From the NCBI GenBank assembly GCA_002734085.1, contig NVXV01000011.1:19079-83078 (forward strand): a DNA stretch of 64,000 bases, read 5' to 3'. Shown in pieces: positions 18,232 to 25,738 of this stretch; the stretch's first letter is position 1; the number at the start of each line of letters is the position of its first letter. The stretch is from Fluviicola sp. GTDB taxonomy: Bacteria > Bacteroidota > Bacteroidia > Flavobacteriales_D > Crocinitomicaceae. A program made the translations under genes and the position numbers. The notes beneath the pieces were generated by a model. The model saw nothing but the letters and a program-made list of their open reading frames with translations. It did no database searches and was not told the origin of the DNA.

Positions 18232-18882
18232 ATGAAAATAATTTTAGATCAATCTGAATACTGGGATAGCGTGGCAAATGAAAAAACTTTTAATCATTTA
18301 ATTGATTGGGATTTTCTACAAAAACATATAGAATCCACATCTAAGATATTGGATTTTGGATGTGGATACGGTAGGCTCTCAAACGAATTTTACCATAATG
18401 GTTTTCATAATATCATAGGGGTTGACAACTCAAAAAGAATGATTGATAGAGCTAAACAGTTAAATTCTCAAGTAAATTTTATGCATCTCTCACTTCCAAG
18501 TCTACCTTTTGAAAACAATACTTTTGATTTGATATGCCTTTTTGCAGTACTTACTTGTGTTCCAATAGAACAAGATCAACAAACGCTCATAAGCGAGTTA
18601 AAAAGGGTCTTAAGACCCAATGGCATCCTATATGTAAGTGACTTGCTTTTGAATGAGGATGAAAGAAACCTTAAACGTTACAATGCTTATGGTAGTGGTC
18701 CTTATGGAGTGTTTGAACTTCCCGAAGGGGGAGTGTTTAGACACCATTCTGAGGAATATTTAGAAAATCAACTAATGTCCTTTTTCAATATTCTTTATAG
18801 AAGATCATTTACAATTGAAACTATGAATAAAAATCAATCTAAGGCTATTCAATTAGTTGGTGAACAAATTTCTAATAAATGA
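18232..18882 (+). CDS. Class I SAM-dependent methyltransferase
   Basis: 216 residues. SAM motif I is KILDFGCGYGRLS (~42-54), followed by the acidic end of beta2 (IIGVDNSKRMIDRA), motif III (DLICLFAVLTCVP) and LKRVLRPNGILYVSDLLL. This is a methyltransf_11/25-type small-molecule methyltransferase. It starts 11 bp after GNAT 4 and overlaps GNAT 5 by ATGA. Together with four flanking acyltransferases it suggests decoration of one small molecule or peptide, but no core biosynthetic enzyme lies in the operon. Confidence 0.9.
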   Translation: MKIILDQSEYWDSVANEKTFNHLIDWDFLQKHIESTSKILDFGCGYGRLSNEFYHNGFHNIIGVDNSKRMIDRAKQLNSQVNFMHLSLPSLPFENNTFDLICLFAVLTCVPIEQDQQTLISELKRVLRPNGILYVSDLLLNEDERNLKRYNAYGSGPYGVFELPEGGVFRHHSEEYLENQLMSFFNILYRRSFTIETMNKNQSKAIQLVGEQISNK

Positions 18883-19421
18883 ACTTGAGTGTCAGAGAAG
18901 CTGGTTTTAATGATTTTAACTTGATTGTTCAGTATTTTCATTCAGCTAACAATGAATTTCTGTCTGAAATGGGCATTGATCATCTAAAAATACCAAATAT
19001 TGATGTTTGGCAACAGGAACTATCTTGTGAACTAAGCAAGCCTATAGCACGTAAAAATTACTATTATCTCATTTGGGAAGAATCATCAAAGCCAATTGGT
19101 CACTCAAACCTTAGTGGCATAGTATATGGTGAAAAAGCAAAAATTCATTTACACATTTGGACGAAAGGTCAAAGATTGAAAGGCGCTGGAAAAGAGCTGC
19201 TAAAAAAATCAATTAAGATATATTTTGACCTTTTCGAACTTTCTGAAATAATTTGCGAGCCCATCTATTCAAATAAAGCACCTAATAAAACTTTGATTAA
19301 AATTGGTTTTGTACTTGAAAAAACTTACGAAACAATTCCTGGTAGTATCAACTATTTTCAAAAAGTGAATAGATATGTACTAAACAAAAATGACTATGAA
19401 AAAAACATTATTTGTTTTTGA
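18879..19421 (+). CDS. GNAT-family N-acetyltransferase (5 of 5)
   Basis: 180 residues, ATGA overlap with the methyltransferase stop. GNAT fold with HLHIWTKGQRLKGAGKELLK as CoA loop (GQRLKGAG) and a C-terminal helix APNKTLIKIGFVLEKTYETI. The central strand keeps YYLIWEESSKPIGHSNLSGI. It is more divergent than genes 1, 3 and 4 and may recognise a different acceptor. It overlaps the HAD gene by ~30 bp. Confidence 0.82.
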   Translation: MNLSVREAGFNDFNLIVQYFHSANNEFLSEMGIDHLKIPNIDVWQQELSCELSKPIARKNYYYLIWEESSKPIGHSNLSGIVYGEKAKIHLHIWTKGQRLKGAGKELLKKSIKIYFDLFELSEIICEPIYSNKAPNKTLIKIGFVLEKTYETIPGSINYFQKVNRYVLNKNDYEKNIICF

Positions 19422-20049
19422 TATTGATGGAACCATAACTGATAGTGTGACACAACATCAATCGGCTTTCTACGAATCTTTAGAAGCATTCGGAATTAAA
19501 ACGATAGATTCAAATTGGGGTGCTTACGCCCACCATACTGACAGTTATATTTTTAAAAGCAATTATGAAGATTATTTTGGTAAGCAAATGCGAGATGTTG
19601 ATCTATTTCAGTTTGAAAGTTTAATACTCCACCATCTTTCATTAAAGTCAAGTATAAATGAAATCAGAGGAGCTTCAAGATTTTTAGAATTATTATCTGA
19701 AACAGGACAGGCCTATTGTTTTGCAACTGGCTCCTTGAAAAAACCTGCAATCAACAAATTGCAGCAAGCCAAAATTTCTATTAATGAAGGTCTATTAGCA
19801 ACTGCCAACGATAATTTCAGCAGGGAAGATATAGTTTTAAACGTTATTGAAAAAGCTAAAAAATTATATCAACTGGATTCCTTTCAAAAAATTGTTTCAT
19901 TTGGAGATGGAATTTGGGATTTAAAAACTGCAAAGAACTTAAACTTATCTTTCGTTTCAATAGGAAACAAAAGTGCACATCTTTTAAAGGAAGGTGCAGA
20001 TAATCATTTCAATGATTTTAATACGATTCAAATAGACAATTTCATATGA
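19390..20049 (+). CDS. HAD-superfamily phosphatase (phosphoglycolate-phosphatase-like)
   Basis: 219 residues (ATG 19390; ATG 19396 is an equally good start, giving MKKTLFVFDIDGT). Motif I FDIDGTITDS carries the nucleophilic and acid/base Asp pair. Motif II is FATGSLKKPAI, and motif IV SFGDGIWDLKTAKN holds the Mg-binding acidic residues. A helical cap of ~70 residues sits between motifs I and II. The family hydrolyses phosphate from small molecules. The gene overlaps both neighbours (about 30 bp upstream, ATGA downstream), so it is part of the coupled operon. Confidence 0.88.
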   Translation: MTMKKTLFVFDIDGTITDSVTQHQSAFYESLEAFGIKTIDSNWGAYAHHTDSYIFKSNYEDYFGKQMRDVDLFQFESLILHHLSLKSSINEIRGASRFLELLSETGQAYCFATGSLKKPAINKLQQAKISINEGLLATANDNFSREDIVLNVIEKAKKLYQLDSFQKIVSFGDGIWDLKTAKNLNLSFVSIGNKSAHLLKEGADNHFNDFNTIQIDNFI

Positions 20050-20603
20050 AAAAAAAGAAACTTACAAATTTAACACCACTTTCCTCCTTGGCAATATCTT
20101 CAGGAATTAATACCTGGGAAGACCTTATTGAATATGTTAAAAATTTACCATACGCCAGAAATAGTAAAAGAGATGATTTTTCTCTTGTTTTGACTGAGAA
20201 AAAAGGTAGCTGCAGTTCTAAGCATGCCCTTTTAAAAATAATTGCAGACGAGAATGAAATACAAGATGTAAAACTTATCCTTGCAATTTATAAAATGAAC
20301 AGTCAAAATACTCCAGGAATCGGAATGGTTCTTATTGAACAAGGATTAGATTATGTTCCAGAAGCACATTGCTTACTTAAAATAAATGGCGAGTATTTTG
20401 ACTATACATCATCTCAATCTGCTTTTAAACAGATTGAAGGAGATATTTTATCATTAAAAAAAATTCAGCCAAACTTTGTAATATGTGAAAAAATAAACTT
20501 TCATCAAGACTTCATAAAAGAATGGTTGAAGCAAGCAAATCTAAATTTAGATTTTAAAAAAATATGGTTGATTCGAGAAAATTGTATTAATAATTTAGCA
20601 TGA
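20046..20603 (+). CDS. Transglutaminase-like protein with Cys-His-Asp triad
   Basis: 185 residues. A papain/transglutaminase-like pattern is visible: Cys56 in KKGSCSSKHALLK, His108 in PEAHCLLKINGEYFDYT, and Asp119 in the same stretch, in the order and spacing usual for transglutaminase-core domains. Such domains act as proteases, amidases or acyl-transferring enzymes. A short N-terminal segment (NTWEDLIEYVKNLPYARN) resembles the helix before the core. No signal peptide, so cytosolic. Coupled to the HAD gene by ATGA overlap. The assignment rests on the triad alone and should be confirmed by structure prediction. Confidence 0.65.
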   Translation: MKKKKLTNLTPLSSLAISSGINTWEDLIEYVKNLPYARNSKRDDFSLVLTEKKGSCSSKHALLKIIADENEIQDVKLILAIYKMNSQNTPGIGMVLIEQGLDYVPEAHCLLKINGEYFDYTSSQSAFKQIEGDILSLKKIQPNFVICEKINFHQDFIKEWLKQANLNLDFKKIWLIRENCINNLA

Positions 20604-20606
20604 CGT

Positions 20607-20912
20607 ATGTTTGTAATTATATATAAGTTTAAAGTAAAGAATGGGTCGGAAGCTGAATTTGTTAAATACTGGAAGCTCTCAACAGAAATTTTCGTCAAGC
20701 ATCAAGGAAGTTTAGGATCTCGACTTCATAAAGAAAGTGACAACACTTATATTGCTTATGCCCAATGGTCAAATGAAGAAAATTTTAATAACTCAGGTGC
20801 TCAATTATCCAAAAGATCAATAAAAGTAATTGAAAGAATGCGTAACTCATGTAATAATATCGAGATTTTACATAGAATGCATTGTGTAAAAGACATGTTA
20901 ATAAATAACTAA
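20607..20912 (+). CDS. Antibiotic-biosynthesis-monooxygenase (ABM) fold protein
   Basis: 101 residues. Small dimeric ferredoxin-like domain with VIIYKFKVKNGSEAEFVKYW, then GSLGSRLHKESDNTYIAYAQW, matching the ABM/YgiN group. Members are cofactor-free monooxygenases, haem-degrading enzymes or simply binding proteins. It starts 3 bp after the transglutaminase-like stop and ends the nine-gene run; the next gene has its own promoter-like element. Specific function unknown. Confidence 0.82.
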   Translation: MFVIIYKFKVKNGSEAEFVKYWKLSTEIFVKHQGSLGSRLHKESDNTYIAYAQWSNEENFNNSGAQLSKRSIKVIERMRNSCNNIEILHRMHCVKDMLINN

Positions 20913-21031
20913 CCTTTGAGATCAAATACATAAAGAGTGAAACCAGAGTGGCTAATTCGTGTTTGAAAAATCCTCGAACTTGAAATTTCTTTACTAAGAA
21001 ATAATAATTTTATGTTTAACATAAAATATAT

Positions 21032-21039
21032 TATCTTTG
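21032..21039 (+). promoter_or_regulatory. Putative promoter of the DUF2975/XRE pair
   Basis: TATCTTTG (TAnnTTTG) lies 20 bp before ATG 21060. It falls downstream of the alternative ATG 21012, which therefore cannot be the start if this promoter is used. Confidence 0.55.
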
Positions 21040-21059
21040 GGATAAAAATAAAGAAAAAC

Positions 21060-21617
21060 ATGTTCCTGAAAACTTCTCTCATCCTTACTAAAGTAGTATT
21101 GATTATTACTATAGCTATCGCTTTAGTGTTAATCACTGGAATAATTTATTGGCATATATCACCAAATAGCTACGACCTAGTAGAACTAACCCATCAGTTT
21201 AAAGCAGAGTATGGTATTGGAGATATACAAGTTCATCTAAATGCACCTAGTACAAGAGTGGATAAAGTATTCATTAGTGAGTTAAATGCAGGTACGATGT
21301 ACTGGTTGTTTTTTCGAGCCATGTTCTTTATCGGAATAAACCTACTAATCCTTCTGAAAATTGTCGGGATACTTCGATCGATTCGAACTATAAGGACTTT
21401 TTATGACACCAATATCAGAAATCTGAAATCGATTGGGTTTTATGCTGCGATTGCCGCTGTGATGAGTAGTTTCAATTTTGGTCTTTGGCGCAGTGAATGG
21501 CAGGTTAATTTTACTATTCCCTGGGCAGTTATTATGGTTTCTGTTATTGCATTTGTACTTGCAGAGGTGTTTACGGAAGGTAAACAATTGCTGGAAGATA
21601 AAAACATGATTATATGA
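21060..21617 (+). CDS. DUF2975-type four-helix membrane protein
   Basis: 185 residues from ATG 21060 (the frame is open to 21012). Four hydrophobic segments: residues ~5-30, ~85-107, ~128-146 and ~155-175. The second precedes RSIRTIRTFYDTNIRNLKSI, the usual linker of DUF2975 proteins. The stop overlaps the next gene by ATGA, and that gene encodes a YozG-like XRE regulator; this two-gene arrangement is common in Bacteroidota and Firmicutes. Function unknown; probably a membrane sensor or regulator partner of the small repressor. Confidence 0.82.
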   Translation: MFLKTSLILTKVVLIITIAIALVLITGIIYWHISPNSYDLVELTHQFKAEYGIGDIQVHLNAPSTRVDKVFISELNAGTMYWLFFRAMFFIGINLLILLKIVGILRSIRTIRTFYDTNIRNLKSIGFYAAIAAVMSSFNFGLWRSEWQVNFTIPWAVIMVSVIAFVLAEVFTEGKQLLEDKNMII

Positions 21618-21817
21618 AGATCATTGTAAACCTCGATGTAGTTATGGCTAAACGAAAAATGAAACTCAAAGATCTATCTGAAGCTGTGGGCATATCCATG
21701 ACGAATTTATCACTACTTAAAACGGGAAAGGCAAAGGGTATAAGGTTTAGTACCCTACAAGCTATATGTGAAGCTTTGGATTGTCAGCCAGGCGATATTC
21801 TTGAATATAAAAAATGA
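21614..21817 (+). CDS. Small XRE-family (Cro/CI, YozG-like) transcriptional regulator
   Basis: 67 residues, a single helix-turn-helix: MAKRKMKLKDLSEAVGISMT is the first half, NLSLLKTGKAKGIRFSTLQA the recognition helix, and CEALDCQPGDILEYKK the classical C-terminal end. It has no ligand domain. ATGA overlap with the DUF2975 gene shows translational coupling. It likely autoregulates the pair. Confidence 0.92.
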   Translation: MKIIVNLDVVMAKRKMKLKDLSEAVGISMTNLSLLKTGKAKGIRFSTLQAICEALDCQPGDILEYKK

Positions 21818-21914
21818 TATAAAGCTGGAATGAATCGACCGGGTGCTGAAAATAATCACAAACTATTACTCAATATCATTCATTGGTTAGATCCTAAATT
21901 TAAAAATAACAATC

Positions 21915-22532
21915 ATGATTAACGAAATAATCTCCACAACGCTGCAAATTTTAGTAATTGCACTCATTCCTTTTGTTGTATTCTTGATTAAAAAGAAAAA
22001 AGCAAGAGGCTTCTTTAGTTATATAGGCTTTAAACGGTCAAATACCAAGGCGAATTTAACTGCTGTTGGTTTATCTCTGGTACTGTTTCTACCACCCTTA
22101 ATCATGGTTTTGTTAAATGAGGAATTCAGGGAAATAATGCTTGATCCACAAACTACGACAGGTAAATTCAGGGAAATGAGTTTTTCAATATCAAGTCTAA
22201 TTTTGATCTTAATCAAAGCAGTATTCGAAACAGCTCTCGCTGAGGAAATCCTCTTTCGAGGATTTACAGCTAAAAGGCTGATAGCTGTCACCAATTATCA
22301 AATAGGTAATCTTTTACAAGCAGCTATTTTTGGTATCATACATTGCTTACTGTTTATGACCATTTCTTCTAACCCAATTTTTCTAGTATTTATTGGACTT
22401 TTCACAACAGTAGGTGCCTATTTGATGGTTTTTATAAATGAAAAAATGGCAAACGGTAGCATTCTCCCTGGCTGGATTATGCATGCTACTGCTAATCTAA
22501 TGTCCTATTGTTTTATAGGTTTTTTAGTGTAA
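21915..22532 (+). CDS. CPBP-family intramembrane glutamic protease
   Basis: 205 residues, several membrane helices. The diagnostic motifs are present: AEEILFRGF (Glu110, Glu111, Arg115), IFGIIHCLLF with His143, and WIMHATANL with the second His. CPBP (Rce1/Abi) proteases cut near the membrane surface; in bacteria many protect against bacteriocins or act in regulated secretion. Stands alone about 100 bp after the XRE gene. The substrate is not predictable. Confidence 0.9.
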   Translation: MINEIISTTLQILVIALIPFVVFLIKKKKARGFFSYIGFKRSNTKANLTAVGLSLVLFLPPLIMVLLNEEFREIMLDPQTTTGKFREMSFSISSLILILIKAVFETALAEEILFRGFTAKRLIAVTNYQIGNLLQAAIFGIIHCLLFMTISSNPIFLVFIGLFTTVGAYLMVFINEKMANGSILPGWIMHATANLMSYCFIGFLV

Positions 22533-22716
22533 AATTGTATATAGTTACCTAAAATAATTTGATTGTGTTGTAACTTTTTCGTTTAATTCATCCATTAAAT
22601 TTTGAAAAGTAAGTGTTCATAATTAGTGTTTTAAAGTTCTGAAGAACCTTCATGAATAGGTGAGTTGAAAGTTATCCGGAAGCTTAGTTATTATGGATGG
22701 TAGTACGGATAAAATG

Positions 22717-23171
22717 TTAATGGGTTATTTTGGGGTAGGCGAATGGGTTGGATGGAATCCAATCTAAACCAACGGACATGTTCATGATCTTCTTTAGGTT
22801 TTTGATGTACTTATGTGCTGTATTGATTTGTAGGTTGGGGCTTACTTGAAGTCTTTGCCGGAGATAATATCCTTTATTCGACGAGCTGTGACTTCTTCGC
22901 CAGAGGCGATGAGTGTATTGAAAGTTTCTTGAACTTTGCCGCGTATCATGTCTAAGAAGCTATTTATTTGAATAGCGTTAGTGGCTCGGTTTTTTACTCG
23001 CTGTGATTTTGCATCCCAACTTTTTTCATCCACAAATCTATGTGTGGAAAGTTCTGCACGTTTACCATCTACTGTAATACGTAAGTAGATTGGGAATTCG
23101 TTGCGTTTGTTTTTTCTTGTTTTCTGCCCCCAAAACAGGACAGAAAAAGATTCAGTTCTTGTCTTTTTCAT
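22717..23171 (-). pseudogene. Remnant of a tyrosine recombinase (phage/conjugative-element integrase)
   Basis: From ATG 23171 there is an intact arm-type DNA-binding domain (SFSVLFWGQKTRKNKRNEF ... IYLRITVDGKRAELST ... VTARRIKDIISGKDFK, ending at a stop at 22842). Just past the stop, shifted by two bases, a second coding stretch continues with the core-binding helices (NTAHKYIKNLKKIMNMS, then GLDWIPSNPF) and ends at 22717. In intact relatives these parts are joined by ~80 more residues and followed by a ~180-residue catalytic domain with RHRY residues; both are missing. So the gene suffered an internal deletion with a frame change plus loss of its catalytic end. It lies 260 bp from tRNA-Lys. 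Confidence 0.85.
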
Positions 23172-23266
23172 CTGTGACGATTTTAAGTTGTTAAACATCT
23201 AATTTTTGTAATTGAATCTTAAAATTTTAGATGCCTACAGATGAATAGGAGCAGGGGGGCTGACCT

Positions 23267-23309
23267 AATTCGGTTAACAAAACTACAACAAAAGGTTGTT
23301 AACCGAATT
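23267..23309. repeat. Perfect 14-bp inverted repeat upstream of the integrase remnant
   Basis: AATTCGGTTAACAA (23267-23280) and TTGTTAACCGAATT (23296-23309) are exact reverse complements with a 15-nt spacer. It lies between the recombinase start and tRNA-Lys. It could be an operator or recombinase arm site; function unproven. Confidence 0.75.
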
Positions 23310-23400
23310 GTTGTAATATTCTTTGTTATTTGATACTATTTATTGATGTGAGGATAATTAGTTGAAAAACCTAAACCATTAAATTTGAGGGGTATTAATG

Positions 23401-23428
23401 AAAAAAGCCTCTCGAATGAGAGGCTTTT
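23401..23428 (-). terminator. Terminator after tRNA-Lys
   Basis: AAAAGCCTCTC (23403-23413), GAAT loop and GAGAGGCTTTT (23418-23428) form an 11-bp perfect stem. On the minus strand it ends in a T run. It begins 3 bp past the tRNA 3' end. Confidence 0.85.
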
Positions 23429-23430
23429 AG

Positions 23431-23503
23431 TGATCCCGCTGAGGCTCGAACTCAGGACCCACGCCTTAAAAGGGCGTTGCTCTACCAACTGAGCTACGGA
23501 ATC
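23431..23503 (-). tRNA. tRNA-Lys (TTT anticodon)
   Basis: 73-nt cloverleaf on the minus strand: acceptor GATTCCG / CGGGATC with discriminator A, D-arm TAGCTCAGTTGGTAGAGCA, anticodon arm CGCCCTTTTAAGGCG (TTT) and T-arm CTGAGTTCGAGCCTCAG. CCA is not encoded. It has a promoter with both boxes and a terminator. The dead integrase lies on its 3' side, the usual side for islands. Confidence 0.97.
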
Positions 23504-23575
23504 ATTTATTATTTCGCTTTTTCGATAGACTGAATAACCGTTGTTTTTCGTTTTTGTTTATCGCGTTTGCGGGTG

Positions 23576-23605
23576 CAAATATAGTGGCTTCTTTTTTATT
23601 GGCAA
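23576..23605 (-). promoter_or_regulatory. Promoter of tRNA-Lys
   Basis: On the minus strand TTG (23605-23603), exactly 19 nt, then TATATTTG (23583-23576). This matches the Bacteroidota TTTG-N19-TAnnTTTG pattern nearly perfectly and lies ~72 bp before the tRNA. Confidence 0.75.
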
Positions 23606-23874
23606 GTGGTTTTGAATGTTTTTTTATCTTTTTTTCTAAATTTTATCAAATGATATTGATTTTCAGAACTTCAGTCGTGATAATTTCTATCACCTTGTTC
23701 TTATTAAGAATTAAAAATAAATTTTTTAAATTTAAGTAGGTTTAGCAATATTAAGTGGATATTTCAGGGGAATTATTGAATATCTCAAATTTTTTGCTAC
23801 ATTATATGGAGTATAAAAAAGAATTTATTCGAAAGTCTAGCCTTGAAATTTATAAGGTTTATTATTCTTCGAGT

Positions 23875-23882
23875 TATTTTTG
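23875..23882 (+). promoter_or_regulatory. Putative promoter of the proline dehydrogenase gene
   Basis: TATTTTTG (TAnnTTTG) 20 bp before ATG 23903; no convincing -33 box. Confidence 0.45.
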
Positions 23883-23902
23883 ATTAAATACAAAAAAAAT
23901 CT

Positions 23903-25177
23903 ATGCTGAATTTAAATAATACTAAAGTAGCTTTCGATTATAAAAGTACCAACCAGTTGCAGAGAGCACGATTCATGTTTAAGATGGTGTCTAGACCTTG
24001 GTTAGTTCGTATAGGAAAATATTTAACGAGGTTTGCGCTTTTTATTCGATTTCCAATTAGACCGTTTGTTAAACCAACAATCTTCAGTCAATTTTGTGGA
24101 GGTGAGACCATTGATGATTGCGATGATACGATTAGTAAAATAGGTGGATATAATGTAGGCTCTATTCTTGATTATTCTGTGGAAGGAACAGAAGAACCTG
24201 AAGCACATGATAAAACAGCCCAAAATGTTTTGGAGACGATCAATAAAGCAGCTAATACACCTAATATTCCTTATGCAGTTTTTAAAATATCAGGAGTTTC
24301 CAGAGATACTTTTTTGGAAAAAATAAATGATAAACTTGACGATTTATCAGAAGATGAAGAGAAAGAGTATGAGGAAGTATTAATGCGTATTGATAATCTC
24401 TGTAAGCGAGCGTTTGAAGTTGGAGTGCCAATATATATTGATGCTGAAGACTATTCTATGCAGAACGCTATTGATAGCATCGCTTGGAAAATGATGCTTA
24501 AATATAATAAGGATAAAGCTTTAGTTTTCAATACAATTCAGGCTTATCGTGTAGATCGTTTTGAGTATTTAAAGGCTGAGCACTTAAAAGCGAAGCAAGT
24601 AGGTATAAGATATGGCGTTAAGCTTGTAAGAGGAGCTTACATGGAAAAAGAGCGGGAGCGAGCTGAGGAAAAAGGATACCCTTCACCAATTCATGAGAAT
24701 AAAGAGGCAACAGACGCCTGTTTTAACAAGTGTATGAGATATATTGTGAATAACCTTAAAGATTTTTCTCTTTGTTTAGGAACTCATAATGAAGAGAGTA
24801 CTTTGATTTTGACTGAATTAATGAAAGAAAAGGGGATTTCCAAGAATGATGACAGAATTGTATTTGCACAACTCCTCGGGATGAGTGACCATATAACATT
24901 TAACCTTTCAGCTAACGGCTACCCTGTTGCCAAATATGTGCCGTTTGGACCTGTCAGAGACGTTATGCCTTATCTGATTAGAAGAGCAGAGGAAAATTCT
25001 TCAGTTTCAGGACAAACTTATCGTGAATTAGAATTGATAAAACATGAACTAAGACGCAGAAAGAATAAAACGAATTCTCATGATGCTGAACCTAAGCAAA
25101 ATAAACATAAAAAAGATGAGGATAAAATAATTAAGGAAGTTAAAATTGTAGATCCTGACGGAGCTGAAGCTGTCTAA
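23903..25177 (+). CDS. Proline dehydrogenase
   Basis: 424 residues; a stand-alone PRODH of the Bacteroidota type, not the fused PutA. FAD/substrate-barrel motifs are visible: VPIYIDAEDYSMQNAID, NTIQAYRVDRFEYLKAE, GVKLVRGAYMEKERERAEEK, LGTHNEES and YVPFGPVRDVMPYLIRRAEE (the C-terminal substrate-binding helix). It oxidises proline to pyrroline-5-carboxylate and feeds electrons to quinone, at the inner face of the membrane. The last ~45 residues are a Lys/Glu/His-rich tail outside the catalytic domain. Pyrroline-5-carboxylate dehydrogenase is not in the window. Start ATG 23903 agrees with the promoter position. Confidence 0.95.
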   Translation: MLNLNNTKVAFDYKSTNQLQRARFMFKMVSRPWLVRIGKYLTRFALFIRFPIRPFVKPTIFSQFCGGETIDDCDDTISKIGGYNVGSILDYSVEGTEEPEAHDKTAQNVLETINKAANTPNIPYAVFKISGVSRDTFLEKINDKLDDLSEDEEKEYEEVLMRIDNLCKRAFEVGVPIYIDAEDYSMQNAIDSIAWKMMLKYNKDKALVFNTIQAYRVDRFEYLKAEHLKAKQVGIRYGVKLVRGAYMEKERERAEEKGYPSPIHENKEATDACFNKCMRYIVNNLKDFSLCLGTHNEESTLILTELMKEKGISKNDDRIVFAQLLGMSDHITFNLSANGYPVAKYVPFGPVRDVMPYLIRRAEENSSVSGQTYRELELIKHELRRRKNKTNSHDAEPKQNKHKKDEDKIIKEVKIVDPDGAEAV

Positions 25178-25212
25178 AGTTATTTTCATGCCAGACTTAA
25201 TACTTGTAATTG

Positions 25213-25220
25213 TATCTTTG
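25213..25220 (+). promoter_or_regulatory. Putative -7 element directly before aroK
   Basis: TATCTTTG ends 4 bp before ATG 25225, implying a nearly leaderless transcript if used. A TTG start at 25210 would overlap it. Confidence 0.45.
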
Positions 25221-25224
25221 CTCA

Positions 25225-25734
25225 ATGACTAAGACTATTTTTCTAATTGGCTTCATGGGTGTTGGGAAAAGCTCTCTGGGCAAGAAGTTAGCAAATAAGC
25301 TTAAAGTTCCTTTTCTCGATACTGATGACCTTCTTGAGCAAAAATTTGACGTTTCAATTGCTGAATACTTTTCAAAATATGGCGAAAGTGCGTTTCGAAA
25401 TGCCGAAAAGCAACTGCTTCAAGAGTATGATTTTGGAAAAGCAGTAGTAGCAACAGGTGGTGGTCTTCCATGTTTTTATGAAAATATGAAAATCATGAAT
25501 GATAAAGGAATTACAATCTTTTTGAATCGGCCTGCAAAAGAGTTAAAACAGCGACTTATACATGCCAAAAAGCAGAGGCCACTTATAAAAGAGTTGAGTG
25601 ATTCAGAATTATTGTTATTCATTGAAGAAAAATTAAACGAGCGACTTCCTTTTTATCTGAAATCTCAAATAACGTTGAATCGAGACAGTCAGACAATAGA
25701 TCAAATTATTAGCTGTCTGTCAGAAATAGACTGA
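25225..25734 (+). CDS. aroK: Shikimate kinase
   Basis: 169 residues from ATG 25225 (MTKTIFLIGFMGVGKSSLGK); a TTG at 25210 would add five residues before the fold. Walker A GFMGVGKSS, shikimate-binding DTDDLLEQ with FRNAEKQLL, ATGGGLP (the Gly-rich substrate loop) and lid segment KKQRPLIKE are all present. It phosphorylates shikimate with ATP in chorismate synthesis, in the cytosol. Convergent with tsaD: the two stop codons lie only 4 bp apart, with no terminator between. Confidence 0.96.
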   Translation: MTKTIFLIGFMGVGKSSLGKKLANKLKVPFLDTDDLLEQKFDVSIAEYFSKYGESAFRNAEKQLLQEYDFGKAVVATGGGLPCFYENMKIMNDKGITIFLNRPAKELKQRLIHAKKQRPLIKELSDSELLLFIEEKLNERLPFYLKSQITLNRDSQTIDQIISCLSEID

Positions 25735-25738
25735 GAAA

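Larger units (their letters stand above)
23504..23902. other. 399-bp spacer between tRNA-Lys and proline dehydrogenase
   Basis: Contains the minus-strand tRNA-Lys promoter (23576-23605) and, near its right end, the plus-strand TATTTTTG element for the next gene. A 61-codon plus-strand frame at 23554-23739 is AT-driven, runs over the tRNA promoter and is discounted. Nothing else recognised. Confidence 0.55.

Noticed and set aside
16071..20912. Gene-cassette array of an integron
   Set aside because: Genes overlap by ATGA or more, so there is no room for attC sites, and no integron integrase was seen.
22533..23430. CRISPR array near the integrase remnant
   Set aside because: Only one inverted repeat, no regularly spaced direct repeats.
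23554..23739. 61-codon plus-strand frame right of tRNA-Lys
   Set aside because: Overlaps the tRNA-Lys promoter and has random hydrophobic content.
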